Shown in pieces: positions 56,448-64,000 of a stretch of DNA of 64,000 bases (position 1 is its first letter; every line of letters begins with the position of its first letter). The DNA is from Chinchilla lanigera (Eukaryota; Chordata; Mammalia; Rodentia; Chinchillidae). The stretch is from the NCBI RefSeq assembly GCF_000276665.1, contig NW_004955474.1:10749585-10813584 (forward strand), given 5' to 3'. The translations under genes and the position numbers were made by a program. Under the pieces are notes generated by a model that worked only from the letters and a program-made list of their open reading frames with translations, made no database searches and was not told the origin of the DNA.

Positions 56448-56556
56448 GGGGGCTGGGGATTTAGCTCAGCGGCAAAGCGCCTGCCTGGCAAGCGCAAGGT
56501 CGTGAGTTCGGTTCCCGGTACCAGAGAAAAACCAAAAAAAAAAAAAAAAAAAAAAA
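56448..56556 (+). mobile_element. Young ID SINE inside L1 copy A, plus strand
   Basis: Nearly identical to the 20183 copy (one difference, GGTACCAG for GGTACCGG) with a 22-base A tail. A perfect 14-bp duplication, ACAAGGAAGATCCA, lies at 56434-56447 and 56557-56570, within the endonuclease-coding part of ORF2. Confidence 0.98.
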
Positions 56557-56989
56557 ACAAGGAAGATCCAATAATATTCTGTACACAAGAAACACATTTA
56601 ATTCAAAAACAAATTCACTGACTGAAAGTTAAAGAGTGGAAAGCAGTACTTCATGTGACAGGAATCAGAAAAAAAGCAGGGGTAGCAATTCTATTTGCAG
56701 ACAAAGTGAATTTCAAGCTGATTGATTAAGAGCAATAGAAAAGATCAGTATATCCTTGTAACGGGAACAATCTAAGAGGAAAAGATAACAATCACAAATA
56801 CATATGCAATAAATACCAGTGAACATAACTAGATAAAATAAGACATGAACAATCAAATAAGCACTAATACAATTGTATTGGGATATCTCAATATCCCACC
56901 ATCACAAAAAGAGAGATAAACAAAAGTCAACAAAGAAATATTAGAAGTGAACCAAACTTTTGAACAAATAAATTAGTGATGTCTAAAGA

Positions 56990-57298
56990 GTGTTTCACCC
57001 CACAGCATCAGAATATACATTCATCTCAGCTGCACATGGGCCGTTCTTTAAAATAGATCACATATTAGCTCATAGAACATGCTTAAGTGAATGCAAAGGA
57101 ATTGAAATTATACCAAACATATTATCAGATCATAGTGCAATGAAATTGGAAATAAGTGGCAACAGAAAGCACAGGAATTTCATAAACACATGGAAATTAA
57201 ATAGCACCCTCCTGAACAACCAATACATCACAGATGAAATTAAAGAAGAAATTAGACAGTTTCTACAAGTAAATGATGATGACAATAGAACATACTAG
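56990..57298 (+). pseudogene. L1 copy A ORF2 endonuclease C-terminal fragment
   Basis: A 102-residue frame within copy A holds the end of the endonuclease: KIDHILAHRT, the IIPNILSDHSAMKLEI stretch with the catalytic SDH, and a TWKLNSTLLNNQY stretch. The frame ends at an in-frame stop, and the rest of ORF2 continues with shifts and stops. Not a functional gene. Confidence 0.85.
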
Positions 57299-57448
57299 AA
57301 CTTACAGGACACAATGAAAGCCATCCTAACAGGGAAATTTATATTAGTGCATGCCCATATCAGGAAAACAGAGCAAGTGACAATAAACAACTTCAGTGAA
57401 CCTCAGTCTTCTAGAAAAAGAAAAGGAGGCTAAGCTAAATGTTATTCT

Positions 57449-57601
57449 TCCTTTTATATTTTTGAGACAGGGTCTCTTTAAGCAGTTCACGTTGGCCTTG
57501 AGCTCACTTTGTAGCCCAGGCCATTCTCAAACTCAACATGATCCTCCTCCCTCAGACTCTTGAGTGCTGAGATTACAGGTGTGCACACCACTCCCGGCTC
57601 C
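57449..57601 (-). mobile_element. B1 SINE inside L1 copy A, minus strand
   Basis: TTTTTGAGACAGGGTCTCTT to ACAGGTGTGCACACCACTCC is the reverse complement of B1, with both internal copies. A perfect 12-bp duplication, AAATGTTATTCT, lies at 57437-57448 and 57602-57613. Confidence 0.96.
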
Positions 57602-60229
57602 AAATGTTATTCTAATAAAATAGAAAATGGAGGAGAAATGGACTGATTCCTAGGTACGTGTGAATTACCAAAGCTGAATCAAGAAGATATAAAAATCATA
57701 AATAAACCAATATCAATTAAGGAAATTGAACATGAAATTAAAAACCTACCAAAAAAGAAAAGCCTAGATCCTAAGGGATTCACTGCTGAATTTTACAGGA
57801 AACTTAGAGTGGACCTAATACCACTACTTTTCAAAACCTTTTAATGAAAGAGAAGCAATACTCCCAAAATCATTCCTGCAAAGAAACATTACCCTGGTAC
57901 CAAAAATGGAGAAGGACCCAATTAAGAAGGAGAATTACAGGCAAATTTCTCTAATGAGCATCGATGCAATGATCCTCAATATGATACTGTCAAACAGAAT
58001 GCAGTAAATCATCAAGAAGATAATACACCATGAACAAGTGGGCTTTATCTTAGGGATGAAGGGATGCTTCAACATATGGAAATCAATAAATATAATGCAT
58101 TATATTAACAGAGCCAAGGACAAAAATAATATGATAATCTCAACAGATGCAGAAAAATCTTTGGACAAAGTCCAGCAACAATTTGTGATTTTAAAAAGAA
58201 CTATAAAAAGTTGCAATTGATGGCCTTGATCTCAATCTGATCAAAACCATCTATGACAAGCCAGCAGCCCACATCATACTAAATGGACAAAATTTGAAAG
58301 CTTTCACTCTAAAATCAGGAACAACAAAAAGATGTCCAATATCACCACTCCTGTTCAATACACTTCTGGAAACTTTAGCCAGAGCAATTAGACAAGAGGC
58401 AAAAGTAAAAGTAATAAAGATAGGAGAGGAAGAAGCTAAATTATTTTGGGAGTACATGATACTTTCTTTATATAGAACACACCCAAAACTCCACTAAAAT
58501 ACTATCAAATTTCTTAAGCGAATTCAGTAGCATAGCTGGATACAAAGTCAACACTCAAAAATCAATAGCCTTCCTGTACATAAATAACAAATTCACTTAG
58601 AGAGAAATTAGGGAAAAAACACCTTTCACAATAGCATCCAAAAAAAAAATAAATACCTAGGAATTAACCTAACAAATGTTGTAAACAACCTCTACACTGA
58701 AAACTATGGTACTCTGAAAAAGCAGATTGAAGAGGATATCAGAAAATGGAAAGATCCATTGCTCTTGGGTAGGAAGAAGTAGTATAGTGAAAGTGGCCAT
58801 ATTTCCAAAACTGTTATACAGAATTAATGCAATTCTGATCAAATATTAACATCATATATTGCATAATTAAGGAAAATAATACTATAATTCCTTTGGAAAC
58901 AGAAGAAATCTAGAATAGCAAAGGTAATTCTGGACAACAAATGCAAGGCAGGGAGCATCACAATCCATGACTTGAAATTATACTATAAAGCTGCTGTGTT
59001 AAAAAACAGTGTCATGATGGCAAAAAGAAAGACCCAAAGTTCAGTGGAACAGATTAGAAGATGCAAAAACTACATCAGACATACCAAGCCACCTTATGTT
59101 TGACAGAGGTGCTAAACACATTTGCAGAAAGAAAGATAGCCTCGTCAATAAATGGTGCTGGAAAAACTGGCTCAGCATATGCTGAAGATTAAAATTGAAT
59201 CCATGTCTTTTACCATGCAGTAATCTAAATTTGAAATGGATTAAAGATCTGAATATTAAAACAGAGGCATTTAATCTGTAGGCAGATAAACTAGGTAAAA
59301 CTCTTGAAGACATTGGTGTAGGCAAAGACTTTATGAATAAAACCCTGATTGCCCTGGAATTCTCACAAAGTATCAACAACTAGGATCTCATCTGATTAAA
59401 AGCTATTGCACAGCAAGAGAAACCACCAACAAAGTGAGTGAAGAGACAACCTACAATGTAGGAAAAAATATTTGCCAAGTGTTCCTCACACAAAAGATAA
59501 CTAACTAGAACATATAAAAACTCAAAAAATCAGACTTCCTGAATGTAAAGACCAAATTCAAAAATGGGCATCGGAGATGAATATATACATCTCAGATGAA
59601 GAAATACAAACAGCAAGTAAATATGTAAAAAAATGTTCAATATTACTGGTCACTCAAGAGATACAAATTAGAACAACAAGATTACATCTCACTCCAGCAA
59701 GAATGGCTATTATCAAGACATCAACCAATCAGAAATGTTGGAAGGGCTGTGAGGAACACTTTCCCACTCTTGGTAGCAGAGTAGATTTGTGTAACCACTA
59801 TGCAAATCCAGGTGGATATTCTTCAAAAACCTAGGATTAGAGATTTCATTTGACCCAGCTATTCCCATTCTTGGTATCTTCTCAGAATTACAAAATCATA
59901 CCACAGCAATATACATGTACCCATGTTTATAGCACCACAATTTTTAATATGTAGATCTTGGAAACAACCCAAGTCCGGAATGTACACCTGCTCTGAACAG
60001 CAAGGGGATGCTGGATCACAGCATCTGCTATCAGCTGACACCAATGCCCGCATCTGAGACCTGGCTAATTATATATACTTCAGCAACTGCCAGAAAACAC
60101 CAGACTAAGCAGTGTATCTCAGCAGAACTGAGGGGCAAGCCTCATCAAAAGGAAAACTAGGGACACTAGCAGCCTTCGCTGTGCAGCCACTGAAGAGGGA
60201 AACTGAGCTTTCTGCATCTGGTATCAAAC

Positions 60230-61180
60230 ATGACAAGACGAAGGACTAAACCACAATCCCAGAACTCCACCCCACTCAGAACAAGTCCAGGAGACATTGA
60301 AATAGAAGTACTTGGTAAACACATGCCTGAAATTGCTGAAATAATTACAATGAAAGTAAAGAAACAACTCCACAAGTCCATAGAAGAGATGAGATCAGAA
60401 ATAATCTCTCAGGCAAAAAATGAAATGACAATAAAATACTGAAGGAACTGCTCAGAACGTCTGAAGAGGAAACACATAAGATAATAGAGAACATAGGCAT
60501 TGGATGGAATAATTAAATGAAAAACATAGAAAGGATTTAGAACACATGAATCAGATTCAAAGTGACTTCCAGGAAATTAAAGCTTCCATTGAAAGCTTCC
60601 AGAACCGCTGGAATGAAACTGAAGATAGAATTTCAGAATTTGAAGACAGCATAGCAGCTAGCAACTGTGAAAGAAAGTATCTCATAAAATCAGCAAGGAT
60701 CAAGGAAAAGTCAATTCAACAGCTGCAAGACAAGCAAAGAGGAATAATGCAAGACTAATAGGAATGAATGAAACAGCAGAAGGCAACACAACTGACATAA
60801 AAAGAATATTTGCAGAACTAATAACAGAAAATTTCCCAAGTATGGAAACAGAACCTGATATACAGTAAATGAGGCATGTAGAATTCCAACCAACCACAGT
60901 CAAAATAAAACTACACCCAGACATGTAATAGTCAAGTTCCCAGATCTCCAGCAAAAGAACAGAATATTAAAAGCTGCAAGAGAAAAGAAACAGATTGCCT
61001 ACAACAGAAAACCCATCAGAATCACGGCAGACTTCTCAGCAAAAACCATCCAATTGAGAAGAGTTTGAAGTGAAGCATTACAGATCCTGAGACAAAACAG
61101 CTTCCAACCAAGACTGATGTACCCTGCCAAATGATCCTTCAAATTTAATGGAGAAAAATATATTTCCACAACAAAGAAAA
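60230..61180 (+). pseudogene. L1 copy B ORF1 remnant
   Basis: ORF1 encodes the RNA-binding chaperone of the L1 particle. The first frame (60230-60442) has a basic start (MTRRRTKPQ) and an acidic/helical stretch. The second (60546-60758) contains RWNETEDRISEFEDS, typical of the ORF1 coiled coil. Stops and shifts separate them from a C-terminal part near 61110-61230 (MYPAK-type and KPALQIVLKDIL). Confidence 0.8.
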
Positions 61181-61181
61181 A

Positions 61182-61865
61182 TTGAAGAACTTCATGAGTG
61201 CCAAACCAGCATTACAAATAGTACTAAAAGATATTCTAGGGAGAGAAAATTCTGACTGCAATTTCAAGAACAGTAGAAAAGAACCATCAAGAAGAGCATC
61301 CAAGCAAACAGGTAGAAAAAGTAGGAAACCAATGCAAGTAAATATCCTGACAATGATGAAACAACACATATCAATTATAACAATAAATGTAAATGGCCTC
61401 AACTCACCAGTCAAAACAAACACACTGGCAGAGTTGATTAAAAAACAAAATCCAACAGTATGCTGTATACACAAAACACATTTTACTCAAAAGGAAATCC
61501 ATAGACTGGAAGTCAAAGAATGGAAAACCATCCTCCATGCAAAAGGAACCCAGAAAAAAGTAGGTGTAGCTATTCTATTTGCAGACAATGTAAACTTCAA
61601 ACTGAAAACAATTAAAAGAGAAAAAGAAGGTCACTACATACTAGTCAGGGGAAAACTGCAAGAGGATGAGATAACAATCTTAAACATGTATGCATCAAAT
61701 ATCAGAGCTCCAAATTATACAAGACAAATCTTAACAGGCATGAAAACCCTTATAATCAATAATACTATTGTAGCAGGGGACATAAACACCCCTTTGACAC
61801 AAAGAGATAGGTCAACTGGACCAAAAATTCGGCAGGAAAATAACAGATCTGAACCAAAGCTGTGA
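61182..61865 (+). pseudogene. L1 copy B in-frame ORF1 tail-ORF2 endonuclease fusion fragment
   Basis: This 227-residue frame, the longest in the window, starts in the ORF1 C-terminus (SAKPALQIVLKDIL) and crosses a basic linker (SRRASKQTGRKSRKP). It then enters the ORF2 endonuclease (ISIITINVNGLNSP) without a stop. The catalytic Glu of QETH is Lys (HKTHF), and GDINTPL is intact. It ends by frameshift after GDINTPLTQRD. It is a fossil piece, not a gene; the fusion may come from an indel or be a family trait. Confidence 0.82.
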
Positions 61866-62709
61866 AAAAATTGACTTAGTAGATGTATACAGAGTGTTCT
61901 ACCCAACATCAGAATACACATTTTTCTCAGCTGCACATGGGTCTTTCTCTATAATAGACCACATTCTAGCCCATAGAGCATATCTACCTAAATGCAAAAG
62001 AATTGAAATTATCCCATGCATATTATCGACAACAGTGCTATGAAATTGGAAATTAACGTCAAAAGGAACTCCAAAAACTCCATAAACACTTGGAAATTAA
62101 ACAACAACCTCCTGAACAACCAACGGGTCACAGAGGAAATTTAAAAATACCTACAAATAAATGAAAATGTAAATACAACTTACCAGAATGTGTGGGATGA
62201 AATGAATGAAGTCTTCAGAGGGAAATTTATAGCAGTGAACTCACACATAAGGAAAATAGAAAGAGAACAAATAAATAGCCTCGTGCTGCATCTTAAACTT
62301 TTAGAAAAAGAAGAACCAGTCAAGCCCAAAGCCTAAAGAAAGGAGGAGATTATAAAGTTTAGGGCAGAAATTAATGCAATGGAGATGAAGAAAACCATCC
62401 AAAAAATAAATGAATCAAAGAGCTAGTTCTTTGAAAGAATAAATAAAATTGATAAACCCCTAGTCAACTTTATCAAAAAAAGAAGGAAAGAACACAAATT
62501 CATGCATAAGAAATGAAAAACATGAAATTACTACAGATTCCACAGAAATGCAGAAGATGGTTTATACTGACTTTGAAAAGTTTTACTCCCATAAGATAGA
62601 AAACTCAGAGGAAATGGATAGATTCCTAGATATGTATGAAATACCAAGGTTGAGTTAAGAAGATACAACAGTCCTGAAAAACCCAATATCAATTAATGAG
62701 ATTGAAAAC

Positions 62710-63188
62710 GTGATTAAAAACCTACCAGCAAAGAAAAGCCCAGGCCCTGATGGATTTACAGCAGAATTTTACAAGAAACTCAGAGAAGATTTAATATCAA
62801 CACTCCTCAAACGCTTCAATGAAATTGAAAAGGAAGCAATTCTCCCTAACTCATTTCTGGAGGCAAACATCATACTGATATCAAAATCAGAGAAAGACCC
62901 AACCAAGAAAGAGAACTGCAGGCCAATGTCCTTAATGAATATAGATGCAAAGATAATAAAATACTAGCAAATAGAATGCAGCAAATCATCAAGAAAATCA
63001 TACATCACAAACAAGTCATATTTATTCCAGGAATGCAGGGTTGGTTCAATATTCGCAAATCTATAAATGTTATACACCATATCAATGGAGCCAAAGGCAA
63101 AAACCACATAATCATCTCAACAGATGCAGAAAAAGCTTTCAACAAAGTCCAACATGCATTCATGATAAAAAAACTTTACACAAAATAG
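62710..63188 (+). pseudogene. L1 copy B reverse-transcriptase core, fragmented
   Basis: Frame one (62710-62967) has [17 protein letters not shown] and [15 protein letters not shown]. Frame two (62976-63188) has [17 protein letters not shown] and [12 protein letters not shown] (motif A Asp present). The two are joined only by a stop/shift at about 62967. The next frame (63041-63373) contains the [13 protein letters not shown] motif B. The FADD box that follows is mutated. Confidence 0.85.
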
Positions 63189-63760
63189 GAGTAGATGGTC
63201 TTTACCTCAATCTGATCAAAGCCATCTACAACAATCCAACAGCCAACATCATTCTAAATGGACAAAAACTGAAAGCTTTTACTTTAAAATTTGGAACAAG
63301 ACAAGGATGTCCACTGTCACTACTGCTGTTCAATATAGTTGTGGAACCATTAGCCAGAGCAATTAGACAATAGAGTGAAATAAAAGGAATAAGGATAGGA
63401 AAGGAAGAAATAAAACTATCACTATTTTCAGCTAACATGATACATTACATGGAAGACCCCAAAAACTCCACAAGACTCCTTGTATTAATCAACAAATTCA
63501 GCAGTGTAGCTGGATATAAAGTCAGTACCTAAACATTGATAGCATTCCTACACACAAACAACAAACAGACTAAGAGAGAAATTAAGGGAACCATACCTTT
63601 CACAATAACATCCAAAAAATTGAAATATGTAGGAATTAATCTAACAAAAGAAGTAAAAGATCTTTTCAATAAAAACTACAGTACTCTGAAAAAAGGGATG
63701 GAAGAAGATTTCAGTAAATGGAAAAGTATTCCTTGCTAATGGATAGGAAGAACCAACATT

Positions 63761-63994
63761 GTGAAAATGGCCATACTCCCAAAATTGTTGTACAGATTCA
63801 AAGCAATTCCCATTAAACTACCATTAGCATACCTCACAGATCTCGAGAAAACATGTCTTAAATGCATCTGGACCCAGAAGAGACCCAGAATAGCAAAAGC
63901 AATCCTGGACAACAAGGACAAGTCAGGTGGAATCACAATCCTTGACCTGAAATTACACTATAAAGCTACTGTAAATCAACCTGGTACTGGCTAA
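63761..63994 (+). pseudogene. L1 copy B ORF2 fragment at window edge
   Basis: [20 protein letters not shown], then [17 protein letters not shown] and [16 protein letters not shown] are the ORF2 segment downstream of the RT core. The window ends within it. Confidence 0.85.
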
Positions 63995-64000
63995 AAAACA

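Larger units (their letters stand above)
55200..59975 (+). mobile_element. L1 copy A, plus strand, near full-length coding part, decayed
   Basis: ORF1 remnants lie at about 55200-56283, ending in a YPAKL-type C-terminal segment at 56086-56283. ORF2 starts at about 56327 (ATG, then a TISVNGLDS endonuclease start). It keeps QETH (near 56590) and LSDHSA (near 57130), but GD-N of the endonuclease reads GYLN (near 56880). The RT SPGPDGF motif reads SLDPKGF (near 57765), and FADD is lost (near 58447, reading FWEY). ORF2 runs to late blocks near 59930 and stops without a 3' UTR at the junction with copy B. ID and B1 insertions interrupt it. The left limit is uncertain. Confidence 0.85.
59976..64000 (+). 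mobile_element. L1 copy B, plus strand, continues beyond window
   Basis: A short 5' UTR-like part (about 59976-60229) leads into ORF1 with ATG at 60230, a coiled-coil part (60546-60758) and a YPA-type C-terminal part near 61120. ORF2 follows from about 61370. QETH reads HKTH (near 61476), GDIN is kept (near 61780), and the SDH segment (near 62030) has a one-base deletion. [15 protein letters not shown] is kept (near 62745). DAEKAF is kept (near 63125), but FADD reads FSAN (near 63430). The window ends inside ORF2 after the thumb/connection part. The copy is defective in both enzymes. Confidence 0.88.

Overview
The window is AT-rich mammalian nuclear DNA with no protein-coding gene, rRNA, tRNA gene or CRISPR array that I can support. 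Every open frame is short, and the recognisable ones belong to decayed transposons. The organism is a rodent: tRNA-derived ID SINEs (22 copies found), 7SL-derived B1 SINEs with the rodent internal duplication, and a B1-ID dimer. No B2 SINE was seen, which argues against mouse- or rat-like rodents. The ID sequence suggests a non-murid lineage, perhaps beaver-like (low confidence, from memory). The window reads as a gene desert, large intron or intergenic region built by retrotransposition.

Layout. 0-6 kb: sparse SINEs, an old minus-strand L1M, a GATA microsatellite. 6.2-10.1 kb: an L1 with an inverted 5' part, abutting a long minus-strand L1M that carries a displaced reverse-transcriptase segment. 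10-18 kb: repeat-poor DNA with ID/B1 copies and old MIR/L2/MER5-like traces. 18-23.7 kb: B1-ID dimer, 78-bp tandem duplication, Tigger-type MITE, L1M, IDs, a MIR and a minus-strand L1. 26-35.2 kb: a cluster of MaLR (ERVL-type) elements, including a two-LTR element split by a twin-primed L1, and solo LTRs. 37-44.2 kb: minus-strand L1M 5' regions, holding a nested stack of LTR, L1 and a second LTR. 45-54 kb: L1M ends, a MIR split by an ID, a repeat-poor 3.7-kb block, a mariner fossil. 55-64 kb: two L1 copies of one broad family, head to tail on the plus strand; the second runs off the window.

The parts do not form a pathway. They form a layered history: MIR, L2, MER5, L1M and mariner are oldest, MaLR LTRs next, then rodent L1 and B1. 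ID copies with crisp 13-16 bp target-site duplications and near-identical bodies are youngest. Nested insertions give the order directly. ID and B1 presumably moved using L1 enzymes. Both L1 copies at the right end have lost catalytic residues and are dead. I found no convincing new biological system. The most informative observations are the nesting structures, the two 5'-inverted L1s, the ID burst and the L1 ORF1/ORF2 in-frame fusion. Element names rest on remembered consensus sequences, not on a search.
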